The position numbers and the translations under genes are program-made. Under the pieces are notes generated by a model. It was not told the DNA's origin and ran no database searches. It was given only the letters and a program-made list of their open reading frames with translations. From Aquibaculum arenosum (lineage in GTDB: Bacteria; Pseudomonadota; Alphaproteobacteria; Kiloniellales; DSM-21159), in NCBI RefSeq assembly GCF_029222965.1, contig NZ_JARHUD010000001.1:248001-312000 (forward strand): DNA of 64,000 bases. The letters are read 5' to 3'. The first letter of the stretch is position 1. Each line of letters begins with the position of its first letter. Positions 54,608 to 62,084 of the stretch are shown one piece after another.

Positions 54608-54624
54608 GGGTGACGGCCGCTGCC
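54589..54624. other. Stem-loop spanning the rlmN stop codon
   Basis: GGCAGCGGCCGTC (54589-54601) and GACGGCCGCTGCC (54612-54624) are perfectly complementary, with the rlmN TGA (54605-54607) in the loop. There is no T-run on either strand. It lies between convergent rlmN and IalB-family genes and could stabilise or separate the two messages. Confidence 0.5.
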
Positions 54625-54632
54625 CCAATGCC

Positions 54633-55184
54633 TCACTGCATAAGGGCTTCCATGCCCGCGGTGAAGCCCATGAGCGACAGCGGGACCGACACCTGCTGCT
54701 CGTCGATGTCGTAGGCCAGTACCTCCAGGGTCACCCCGCTGCGCAGGCGGCGCTGCACCTCGTCGCTCAGCTCGAGCGGCGCCAAGCAGCCGCCCGGCTC
54801 GCAATGGCGGATCGGCAGGCGGTCTGGCTCGGCGTCGTCGATGCTGAGGCCGATGCCGGGCGGCAGCAGGACCCCCAGCGGCATCACGAACCAGGCCACC
54901 GGAACGCTGTCCGGGCCGCTGGGCGCGATGACCATGGCCATTACCGGTTCCCCGGTCTCGGGATCGTCCACAGGCTGAACCAACTCGCAGCGCCGCTGCT
55001 CGGCCTCGCCCAGGCAACGCAGGCTCCAATCCTGGAACTGCTGCACCTCCACCTCCGCGTCCACATCGCTTCCCGGGGCACCCTCCGTCGGCAGCCCCTG
55101 GGCCAGGGCAGGAGTCTGCGCCAGGGCCAGAAATGCCAGGGCGCCGGCGATCAGTCCGAGGGTCGAGATCCTTCGTTCAAGCAT
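54633..55184 (-). CDS. Invasion associated locus B (IalB) family protein 2
   Basis: A 183-residue secreted protein with a signal peptide (1-28, ending ALAQ) and the IalB core: VQQFQDWSLRCLGEAEQRRC, WFVMPLGVLLPPGIGLSIDD and PIRHCEPGGCLAPLELSDE. Cysteine pairs at CLGEAEQRRC and HCEPGGC suggest disulfides. It is convergent with rlmN and divergent from the GlpR-like gene. It shares only the fold-level pattern with the first family member, being the more canonical IalB. Confidence 0.87.
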   Translation of the reverse strand: MLERRISTLGLIAGALAFLALAQTPALAQGLPTEGAPGSDVDAEVEVQQFQDWSLRCLGEAEQRRCELVQPVDDPETGEPVMAMVIAPSGPDSVPVAWFVMPLGVLLPPGIGLSIDDAEPDRLPIRHCEPGGCLAPLELSDEVQRRLRSGVTLEVLAYDIDEQQVSVPLSLMGFTAGMEALMQ

Positions 55185-55347
55185 TGCGTCTCCAAGCGTG
55201 CTGCTGTCTGCGTCGCACCCAAGCCGGATGCAGGACCTGTATAACGAAGTGCGACGGGAGCGTCGATGCGAGGCGTGCAGAGTTGTTTTTCATACGAACG
55301 TCATCAACGCGTCTTCCCGCTGAAACGAACCTCCTCTAAGATCATTC

Positions 55348-55363
55348 CTGTTCAAATGAACAG
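55348..55363 (+). promoter_or_regulatory. GlpR-like operator palindrome upstream of the repressor gene
   Basis: CTGTTCAAATGAACAG is a perfect 6-base inverted repeat separated by four bases, and its core TGTTC-N4-GAACA matches the half-sites of the E. coli GlpR operator. It lies 37 bases before the GTG at 55401 and just after a possible -10 hexamer TAAGAT (55337-55342). Its position suits autorepression of the operon. Confidence 0.6.
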
Positions 55364-55400
55364 AAGGGCGCACTGTCTTGCACAGTGGAGGAGGGGAAGG

Positions 55401-56189
55401 GTGCTGAGCGACCGCCAGAAGGCGATTGTGGTGCTGATCCGGGAGCAGGGCTATCAAGCGATCGAAGCCCTGGCCGAGCGCTTCGGCGTCACCCCGCAGA
55501 CCATCCGGCGCGACGTCAATCAGCTCTGCGATGCCCGGGTGCTGCGGCGCTTGCACGGCGGCGCGGAACTCTTGAGCGAAGCCGAGAACCTGCCCTACGA
55601 CACCCGGCGCATCACCCACCTCGATGCCAAGCGGCGCATCGCGGAAGCGGTAAGGCCGCTGGTCGCCAACCGCTCCTCCCTGTTCATCGGCATCGGCACC
55701 ACGCTGGAGCAGGTGGCTCTGGCACTTTCTGCACACGAGGACCTGACGGTGGTGACCAACAACCTGAACGCCGCCATGGCGCTGTCGGTCAACGGCTCCC
55801 ACCGCATCGTGATCGCCGGTGGCAAGTTGCGCCTGCCGGATCGCGACCTCCTGGGCGAAGAGGTCGAGGCGCTCTTTTCGGCCTACAAGGTGGACATCGG
55901 CATTTTCGGCGCCGGCGGAATCGACGAAGAGGGGACGCTGCTCGACTTCGATCCGGCAGAGGTGCGCGCCCGCGAGGCGCTGGTGGCCAACTGCAGGCGG
56001 CGCATTCTGGTGGCCGATGCCACCAAGTTCGGGCGCAGTGCGCCGGTGCGCGGCGGTCACATCGCGGATGTGGATCGTTTCGTCACCGACCGACCGCCGC
56101 CCCCGCCCATCGCAGCGCTGCTGAGCGAGGCAGGGTGCGAGACCATAGTGGCACAGTCTGTTGAAAGGGAGAGAGTGCATGCCGGCTGA
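55401..56189 (+). CDS. DeoR/GlpR family transcriptional regulator
   Basis: A 262-residue repressor with an N-terminal HTH (LSDRQKAIVVLIREQGYQAI, LAERFGVTPQTIRRDVNQLC) and a C-terminal DeoRC sugar-phosphate sensor (LFIGIGTTLEQVALAL, ATKFGRSAPVRGGHI). The GTG at 55401 is chosen because GGAGGAGGGG precedes it; the longer frame upstream lacks similarity and contains the operator. Its stop overlaps the start of the ugpC-like gene, and the adjoining transporter suggests glycerol 3-phosphate as inducer. GlpR-type function is inferred from context and the operator. Confidence 0.86.
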   Translation: MLSDRQKAIVVLIREQGYQAIEALAERFGVTPQTIRRDVNQLCDARVLRRLHGGAELLSEAENLPYDTRRITHLDAKRRIAEAVRPLVANRSSLFIGIGTTLEQVALALSAHEDLTVVTNNLNAAMALSVNGSHRIVIAGGKLRLPDRDLLGEEVEALFSAYKVDIGIFGAGGIDEEGTLLDFDPAEVRAREALVANCRRRILVADATKFGRSAPVRGGHIADVDRFVTDRPPPPPIAALLSEAGCETIVAQSVERERVHAG

Positions 56190-57327
56190 CAGCGGTCCCG
56201 CAGCGGTCGAAGCGGAGGCGATCCGCAAGACCTGGGGCGATGCCGTCGCGGTCGACGGCATCAGCTTCCGGGCCGAATCCGGCGAGTTCCTCGTGCTGCT
56301 CGGACCGTCCGGGTGCGGCAAGTCCACGACGCTGCGCATGGTGGCCGGGTTGGAAGAGAGCGACAGCGGGCGCATCCTGATCGAGGGGCGCGACGTGACG
56401 GGACGGCCGCCGGCTGAGCGGCAGATTTCCATGGTCTTCCAGTCCTATGCCCTCTTTCCCCATCTTAATGTGGCTGAGAACATCGTCTTCGGCCTCAAGG
56501 TGCGCCGGGTGCCGCGCGCCGAGCGGGACGAGCGCCTGCGTCGGGTGGCCGAACTCACCGGGCTGTCGGCACTGCTGGAACGCAAGCCGTCCCAGCTCTC
56601 CGGCGGTCAGCGCCAGCGCGTCGCCCTGGCCCGGGCCGTGGTGGCGGAACACCCGATCTGCCTGATGGACGAACCTCTGTCCAACCTCGATGCCAAGCTG
56701 CGTCACGAGATGCGCCAGGAGATTCGCGCCCTGCAGCAGCGCCTTGCCATGACGGTGCTCTATGTCACCCACGATCAGACCGAGGCCATGTCCATGGCCG
56801 ATCGCGTGATGCTGCTCAACGGCGGGCAGGTGGAGCAGTTCGCCACGCCGGATCGGCTCTATGACCGGCCGGACAGCCTCTTCGCCGCGGCCTTCATCGG
56901 CAGCCCGCCCATGAACCTGCTGCCCCTCGAGTCTGCAGGCGAGTCTGTGCGCCTGCCGGACGGCCGCAGCGTGGCGGCATCGCTGTCGGCGAAAGCGGTG
57001 CTGGGTCTGCGCCCGGAGGCCCTGCGTCCGGTTGAGCCGGGGCAGGGCTTGCTGCTGAGCGAAGTGACCGCGGTCGAGTATCTCGGTGCCGACAGTGTCG
57101 TCAGCGCCAGAGCGGGCGAGGCGCCCCTGGCGGTGCGGCTGCCGGGGCGGGTGAGCTTGAAGCCCGGTGATGCCATGGAGCTCACCTGGGATCGGGAAGA
57201 CCTGCATTGCTTCGATGCCGCCAGCGAGCGGCGGCGCGATGAGTGGCGCGACCTGCTGGCAGGGGCGCTGCACGGGGTTTCGGCTGGAGGCGGCGCTTCC
57301 GGTCGATCCGGGGAACCGGTGGCATGA
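56179..57327 (+). CDS. ugpC: UgpC-like ABC transporter ATP-binding protein
   Basis: The ATPase of a sugar/glycerol-phosphate importer of the MalK/UgpC group. The 382-residue protein has Walker A GPSGCGKSTTLRM, VFQSYALFPHLNVAENIVFG, the signature LSGGQRQRVALARA, Walker B LMDEPLSNLDAKLR and a C-terminal regulatory OB-type domain (TOBE, from about residue 240). The ATG at 56179 follows AAGGGAGAG and overlaps the regulator's stop. Glycerol 3-phosphate as substrate is inferred from the operon, not from the ATPase itself. Confidence 0.9.
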   Translation: MPADSGPAAVEAEAIRKTWGDAVAVDGISFRAESGEFLVLLGPSGCGKSTTLRMVAGLEESDSGRILIEGRDVTGRPPAERQISMVFQSYALFPHLNVAENIVFGLKVRRVPRAERDERLRRVAELTGLSALLERKPSQLSGGQRQRVALARAVVAEHPICLMDEPLSNLDAKLRHEMRQEIRALQQRLAMTVLYVTHDQTEAMSMADRVMLLNGGQVEQFATPDRLYDRPDSLFAAAFIGSPPMNLLPLESAGESVRLPDGRSVAASLSAKAVLGLRPEALRPVEPGQGLLLSEVTAVEYLGADSVVSARAGEAPLAVRLPGRVSLKPGDAMELTWDREDLHCFDAASERRRDEWRDLLAGALHGVSAGGGASGRSGEPVA

Positions 57328-57425
57328 CGCCGCGGGTTCGTCGTTAACCGGGGGCAGGCGGTTTTCCCGGCCGGAAAAGCCGAACCGCCGCGCTCCGAAA
57401 GCTGCAACCGGAGGGGAATGGTGCC

Positions 57426-58709
57426 ATGACGACTCGAACGAAAAACCTGATCGGCGGTCTCGCGCTGTCGACGGCTCTGGCCGGGGGCGCGGCTTTGCCG
57501 GCCGCGGCCGAGGTCGAGCTCACGATGTTCTATCCCATCGCCGTGGGCGGTGCCCTGACCGAGGTGGTCGACGGTCTCGTCGAGGACTTCGAGGCAGAGC
57601 ATCCCGACATCAGCGTCAACGCCATCTATGCCGGCAACTATGACGACACCCGCGTGCGCGCCCTGGCGGCCCTGAATGCCGGGGAGCCGGCACAGCTGTC
57701 CGTGCTCTTCTCTATCGACCTCTTTGAGCTGCTGGAGCAGGACATCATCGTTCCCTTCGACTCGCTGGTCGAGACTGACGAGGACCGGGAGTGGCTGGAT
57801 TCCTTCTACCCGGGCCTGATGGCCAATGGGGTTACCGAGGGGCAGACCTGGGGCATTCCCTTCCAGCGCTCCACCATCGTGCTCTACTGGAACAAGGACG
57901 CCTTCGCCGAGGCCGGCCTGGATCCCGAGACGCCGCCGGCCAACTGGGACGAGATGGTCGAAATGGGCCAGGCCCTGACCAAGGACGACGGCTCCCAGTG
58001 GGGCGTAATGGTGCCCTCCACCGGCTACCCCTACTGGATGTTCCAGGCCTTTGCTCTGCAGAACGGCATCGAGCTGATGAACGAGGCAGGGACCGAGACC
58101 TATTTCGACGATCCGGCCGCTGTCGAGGCGCTGGAATACTGGGTCTCGCTCTCGGCCGAGCACGGCATCATGCCGAGCGGCACGGTGGAGTGGGGCACGC
58201 TGCGCCAGAACTTCCTCGAAGGTCAGACGGCCATGATGTGGCACACCACCGGCAACCTGACCGCCGTGCGGAACCAGGCCGAGTTCGACTTCGGCGTGGC
58301 CCTGCTGCCGGCGAAGGAGCGCTATGGTTCCCCGACCGGTGGCGGCAACTTCTACGTCTTCAAGGACGCCTCCGAGGAGGAACAGAAGGCGGCGATGACC
58401 TTCATCAAGTGGATGACCGCTCCGGAGCGTGCGGCCGCCTGGTCCATCGAGACGGGCTACATGGGTGTGAGCCCGGCCGCCTACGAGACCGATGAGCTCA
58501 AGGCCTACATCGAGGACTTTCCGGCTGCGGCCGTGGCCCGCGACCAGCTTGAGCACGGTGCGGCCGAACTCTCGACCTACGAGGGTGGGCGCGTGCGTGA
58601 GGCACTGAACAACGCGGTTCAGTCGGCGCTGACCGGATCGGCCGAACCGGCGGACGCCTTGGCCGAGTCACAGGCCACCGCGGAGCGTCTGCTGCGCATG
58701 TATCGCTAA
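57426..58709 (+). CDS. ugpB: UgpB-like glycerol-3-phosphate-type ABC substrate-binding protein
   Basis: A 427-residue periplasmic binding protein with a signal peptide (1-28, ending AAA). Its opening, VELTMFYPIAVGGALTEVVD, is characteristic of UgpB, followed by FEAEHPDISVNAIYAGNYDD and WNKDAFAEAGLDPETPPANW. The ATG at 57426 follows GGAGGGGAATGG. It is separated by 98 bases from the ATPase gene and followed by an intrinsic terminator. sn-Glycerol 3-phosphate or glycerophosphodiesters are the probable ligands by family. Confidence 0.88.
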   Translation: MTTRTKNLIGGLALSTALAGGAALPAAAEVELTMFYPIAVGGALTEVVDGLVEDFEAEHPDISVNAIYAGNYDDTRVRALAALNAGEPAQLSVLFSIDLFELLEQDIIVPFDSLVETDEDREWLDSFYPGLMANGVTEGQTWGIPFQRSTIVLYWNKDAFAEAGLDPETPPANWDEMVEMGQALTKDDGSQWGVMVPSTGYPYWMFQAFALQNGIELMNEAGTETYFDDPAAVEALEYWVSLSAEHGIMPSGTVEWGTLRQNFLEGQTAMMWHTTGNLTAVRNQAEFDFGVALLPAKERYGSPTGGGNFYVFKDASEEEQKAAMTFIKWMTAPERAAAWSIETGYMGVSPAAYETDELKAYIEDFPAAAVARDQLEHGAAELSTYEGGRVREALNNAVQSALTGSAEPADALAESQATAERLLRMYR

Positions 58710-58720
58710 GACCCTGTAAG

Positions 58721-58760
58721 CCGCACCCCGGCCAAGCGACCGGCCGGGGTGCGGTCTTTT
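58721..58760 (+). terminator. Internal terminator between ugpB and ugpA
   Basis: CCGCACCCCGGCC (58721-58733) pairs perfectly with GGCCGGGGTGCGG (58742-58754) and is followed by TCTTTT. It lies within the operon, so it would lower permease transcription relative to the binding protein, a common arrangement. Confidence 0.8.
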
Positions 58761-58782
58761 CCTGTTGTTGATTCGCGGTGCC

Positions 58783-59661
58783 ATGCCCCGATTGAAAACC
58801 ACCACGCTCTATGGCTGGCTGCTCTTCGCTCCTGCGGGAGTGATGCTGACGCTCTTTGCCTTCAGCCCGACCATTGCCACCTTCTGGCAAAGTCTTTTTT
58901 CGCGCGGCACCGCGCGACGCCCGTCTCAGTTCATCGGCCTGGATAACTACGAGGCCATGCTGGCGGACCCGATCTTTTGGCAGGTGGCCAAGAACTCGCT
59001 CTGGTACGCCGTCGGCACAATTCCGACCTCCATCGCGATCGCGCTCGGCATGGCGCTCTGGGTCAACTCCAAGCTGCCGGCGCGCACCCTGGTGCGCATG
59101 GCCTACTTCACGCCGACCATCCTGCCCATGATCGCCGCGGCCAATATCTGGCTGTTCTTCTACACCCCCAACATCGGCCTGCTCGACCAGATGGGCCGTG
59201 CCCTGGGACTGGGCGGACACAACTGGCTTGGCGATCCCTCCACGGCGCTCGGCGCCATCATCGTCACCACGGTGTGGAAGGAGGCCGGGTTCTTCATGAT
59301 CTTCTACCTGGCCGCACTGCAGACCATCCCCCCGGACCTGAAGGACGCGGCCGCCATCGAGGGGGCGGGACGCTGGACCTGGTTCCGCCGGGTGGTCTTT
59401 CCGCTGCTGATGCCGACGACGCTTTTCGTGCTGGTCAACGCCATGATCAACTCGGTGAAGCTGATCGACCATCTCTTCATCCTGACCAAGGGCGGCCCCA
59501 GCAACGCCTCGAAGCTGCTGCTCTACTACGTCTATGAGACGGCCTTCAGCTACTTCGACCAGCCCTATGCCGCCACGCTCACCGTGGTGATCCTGCTCAC
59601 GCTGGGCCTGCTGGCCGTGGTGCAGGTGCGTGGCCTTGATCGACGGATACATTACCGATGA
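58783..59661 (+). CDS. ugpA: UgpA-like ABC transporter permease
   Basis: A 292-residue permease of the binding-protein-dependent MalF/UgpA type with six hydrophobic helices. The EAA-type coupling motif is IPPDLKDAAAIEGAGRWTWF, and the N-terminal segment is GWLLFAPAGVMLTLFAFSPT. The ATG at 58783 is chosen over a TTG at 58765. The ATGA overlap at 59658 couples it to ugpE. It partners UgpE in the membrane. Confidence 0.9.
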   Translation: MPRLKTTTLYGWLLFAPAGVMLTLFAFSPTIATFWQSLFSRGTARRPSQFIGLDNYEAMLADPIFWQVAKNSLWYAVGTIPTSIAIALGMALWVNSKLPARTLVRMAYFTPTILPMIAAANIWLFFYTPNIGLLDQMGRALGLGGHNWLGDPSTALGAIIVTTVWKEAGFFMIFYLAALQTIPPDLKDAAAIEGAGRWTWFRRVVFPLLMPTTLFVLVNAMINSVKLIDHLFILTKGGPSNASKLLLYYVYETAFSYFDQPYAATLTVVILLTLGLLAVVQVRGLDRRIHYR

Positions 59662-60479
59662 CCCCGCGCCGCCTCACTCTTGGACGCTGTGTGGAGGTGT
59701 CGGCTGCCTGGCTGCTGGCGCTGATCTGGATCGCGCCGCTGCTTTACGCCTTCTGGGCTGCCTTCCATCCGCCGGCCTATGTCACGCGCTTCGAGCTCTT
59801 CGCGCCGCTGACGCTGCAGAACTTCGTGGAAGCCTGGGGCTATGCCCCCTTTGCGCGCTACTTCCTCAACACCTTCCTGCTCGTGAGTCTGATCCTGGCC
59901 GGGCAGTTTTTCTTCTGCACCCTGGCCGGCTATGCCTTCGCGCGCTTCGCGTTTCCGGGGCGAGACCTGCTCTTTGCGCTGACGCTGATGCAGCTCTTCA
60001 TCCTGCCCGAGGTGCTGATTGTCGAGAACTACCGCATCATGAGCGGGCTCGGCCTGATCGACACCATCGCCGGTATCGGCCTGCCCTACATGGCCAGCGC
60101 CTTTGGCATCTTCCTGCTGCGCCAGGCCTTCAAGCAGGTGCCGCGCGAACTGGAAGAGGCGGCCCGGGTGGAGGGCTGCGGCTTCCTGGGCGTGCTCTGG
60201 CGAGTCTATGTGCCGGTGGCCAAGCCGGTCTATCTGGCCTACGGCCTCGTTTCCGTGTCCACCCACTGGAACAACTTCCTCTGGCCGCTGGTGGTCACCA
60301 ACTCGGTGGAAACCCGGCCGCTGACCGTCGGGCTGGCGATCTTCGGTGCGCCGGAGAGCGGGGTAAACTGGGCGGTGATTTCAGCGGCGACGCTGATGGT
60401 TGTCGCACCGCTTCTGATCGCCTTCCTCCTGTTCCAACGCCAGTTTGTGCAGTCCTTCATGACCGCCGGCATCAAGTGA
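59658..60479 (+). CDS. ugpE: UgpE-like ABC transporter permease
   Basis: A 273-residue second permease with six hydrophobic helices and the coupling motif VPRELEEAARVEGCGFLGVL. It also has the MalG/UgpE-type loop STHWNNFLWPLVVTNSVETR. It starts at ATG 59658 in a four-base overlap with ugpA and is followed 37 bases later by a phosphodiesterase gene. The complete regulator-ATPase-binding protein-two permeases set supports a functional importer. Confidence 0.9.
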   Translation: MTPRRLTLGRCVEVSAAWLLALIWIAPLLYAFWAAFHPPAYVTRFELFAPLTLQNFVEAWGYAPFARYFLNTFLLVSLILAGQFFFCTLAGYAFARFAFPGRDLLFALTLMQLFILPEVLIVENYRIMSGLGLIDTIAGIGLPYMASAFGIFLLRQAFKQVPRELEEAARVEGCGFLGVLWRVYVPVAKPVYLAYGLVSVSTHWNNFLWPLVVTNSVETRPLTVGLAIFGAPESGVNWAVISAATLMVVAPLLIAFLLFQRQFVQSFMTAGIK

Positions 60480-60516
60480 GTTCTGGGCAAGCGAGTCCTC
60501 GTCGGGGAGACAGTCC

Positions 60517-61326
60517 ATGTTGATCGCACAACTTTCCGACCCGCACGTCATGGCGCCGGGCCAGCGTGCCTTTGGCCGGATCGATACCGCCGCCCTGTTG
60601 GAGCAGGCGGTGGCACGGCTCTTGCGGGTGGAGCCGCGGCCCGACGTGGTGCTGCTGACCGGGGATCTGGCCGACGGCGGGGCGCCGGCGCCCTATCGGG
60701 AGCTGCGTCGCCTCCTGGCGCCCCTGCCCATGCCGGTCTATCTGCTGCCGGGCAATCACGATAACCGGCAGGAATTGCGCGCGGCTTTTCCCGAGGCGGA
60801 CTACCTCCGGCAGGATCCCGACTTCCTGCATTTCGACCTCGACCTCGGCGCCTGTCGCCTGCTGGCCCTGGACAGCCTGCTGCCCGGCTCGATTAATGGT
60901 GAACTCTGCGAGCGGCGCCTGGCCTGGACCGCGGCGCGGCTGGAGGAAGCGCCGGACAAGCCCGTGATCATGGCCATCCACCATCCCCCCTTCACCACGG
61001 GCCTGGCCAAGATGGACGACTACGGATTGACGCGGGGCGGGACCGAATTGGCGGCCATCGTGGCCCGCCACCCGCGCGTGGAGCGCCTGCTCTGCGGCCA
61101 TCTGCATCGCCCGATCCAGGTCCGCTGGGCTGGAACACTGGCAATGACGGCACCCAGCACCGCGCATCAGATGAGCCTTGATCTGCGCCCCGACGCGCCG
61201 CTCACCATGCACCTGGAGCCACCCGGCTTCCTGCTGCACCAGTGGATCGAAGGGCAGGGGCTGGTGAGCCACCTGCTGCCCACCGGGGCGTTCGAGGGCC
61301 CGTTACCGCTCGGCGGTGCTCACTGA
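60517..61326 (+). CDS. Metallophosphoesterase (glycerophosphodiesterase-like)
   Basis: A 269-residue class III phosphodiesterase with the five metal motifs: LSDPHVMAPGQ (Asp8, His10), LTGDLADGG, LPGNHDNRQ, AIHHPPFTTG and LCGHLHRPI. The pattern fits GpdQ/CpdA-type enzymes; in GpdQ it hydrolyses glycerophosphodiesters to glycerol 3-phosphate. Its position at the end of the ugp operon makes that role likely, since it would supply the transported or repressor-sensed compound. cAMP hydrolysis remains possible. The next gene converges with an overlap of seven bases at its 3' end. Confidence 0.83.
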   Translation: MLIAQLSDPHVMAPGQRAFGRIDTAALLEQAVARLLRVEPRPDVVLLTGDLADGGAPAPYRELRRLLAPLPMPVYLLPGNHDNRQELRAAFPEADYLRQDPDFLHFDLDLGACRLLALDSLLPGSINGELCERRLAWTAARLEEAPDKPVIMAIHHPPFTTGLAKMDDYGLTRGGTELAAIVARHPRVERLLCGHLHRPIQVRWAGTLAMTAPSTAHQMSLDLRPDAPLTMHLEPPGFLLHQWIEGQGLVSHLLPTGAFEGPLPLGGAH

Positions 61327-61973
61327 ACTGGCTTTCCCGTTCCGCCTTCGCGGGCGAGGTCGAAGAGCTGCAGCAGGGCTTCGGGCGGCTGCGCGCCTGG
61401 CAGGGCGTAGTCTCCATCGATGATGAAGCAGGGCACGCCGCTGATTCCCGCCGCGCGCGCCTGCTGGTCCTCGCTGCGGACCGCGGCACTGTCGGTATCA
61501 CTTTCCAGGTAATCCCTGGTTTCCGCCGCTGGTAGCCCCACCTGTTCGGCCACCTCCAGCAGGGTTTGCCGCTGCCCGATGTCCTGTCCGGCCAGGAAGT
61601 AGGCCTGGAACAGCCCCTCCACCAAGGAATCTTGCAGACCTTGGTCACCGGCAAAGCGGATCAGGCGGTGCGCCTGCACCGTGTTGGGGGTACGCCGGAT
61701 GGCAGGGAAGTTGAAAGCAATGCCTTCGACCGCTCCCACGGCTGAGACATTGCGGTAAACTTCGGCGCTGGTGGCCGCTGGGCCGAACTTCAGTCTGAGA
61801 TAGAGATCACGTTCGATCCCCTCTTCGGGCATGTCCGGATTAAGCTGAAAGGCGCGCCACCGGATCTCCGCCGTCTTCGCCACTTTGGGCCGGGCGGCAA
61901 GCGCGCGTTCCAGGCGACGTTTGCCCACATAGCACCAGGGGCAGATGACGTCGGAGAAGATGTCGATGCGCAT
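61320..61973 (-). CDS. DsbA family oxidoreductase (FrnE-like)
   Basis: A 217-residue thioredoxin-fold protein with the active-site motif CPWC (Cys11, Cys14) in DIFSDVICPWCYVGKRRLER and the cis-Pro in GISGVPCFIIDG. It lacks a signal peptide, so it is cytoplasmic, as in FrnE and 2-hydroxychromene-2-carboxylate isomerase relatives. The ATG at 61973 is chosen: the longer open frame upstream is antisense to the acyl-CoA ligase gene. It converges with the phosphodiesterase gene by a seven-base overlap. Confidence 0.88.
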   Translation of the reverse strand: MRIDIFSDVICPWCYVGKRRLERALAARPKVAKTAEIRWRAFQLNPDMPEEGIERDLYLRLKFGPAATSAEVYRNVSAVGAVEGIAFNFPAIRRTPNTVQAHRLIRFAGDQGLQDSLVEGLFQAYFLAGQDIGQRQTLLEVAEQVGLPAAETRDYLESDTDSAAVRSEDQQARAAGISGVPCFIIDGDYALPGAQPPEALLQLFDLAREGGTGKPVQ

Positions 61974-62084
61974 GGCTGGTCTTTCCGGTTGGAGTGGGTC
62001 GGATCGCTTGACCTTTACCGACTGCCTCACGACCATAGCCGCCCACGGGCCGCAAGGCCATGGGACCAAAGCGAGGGAGTGCCA

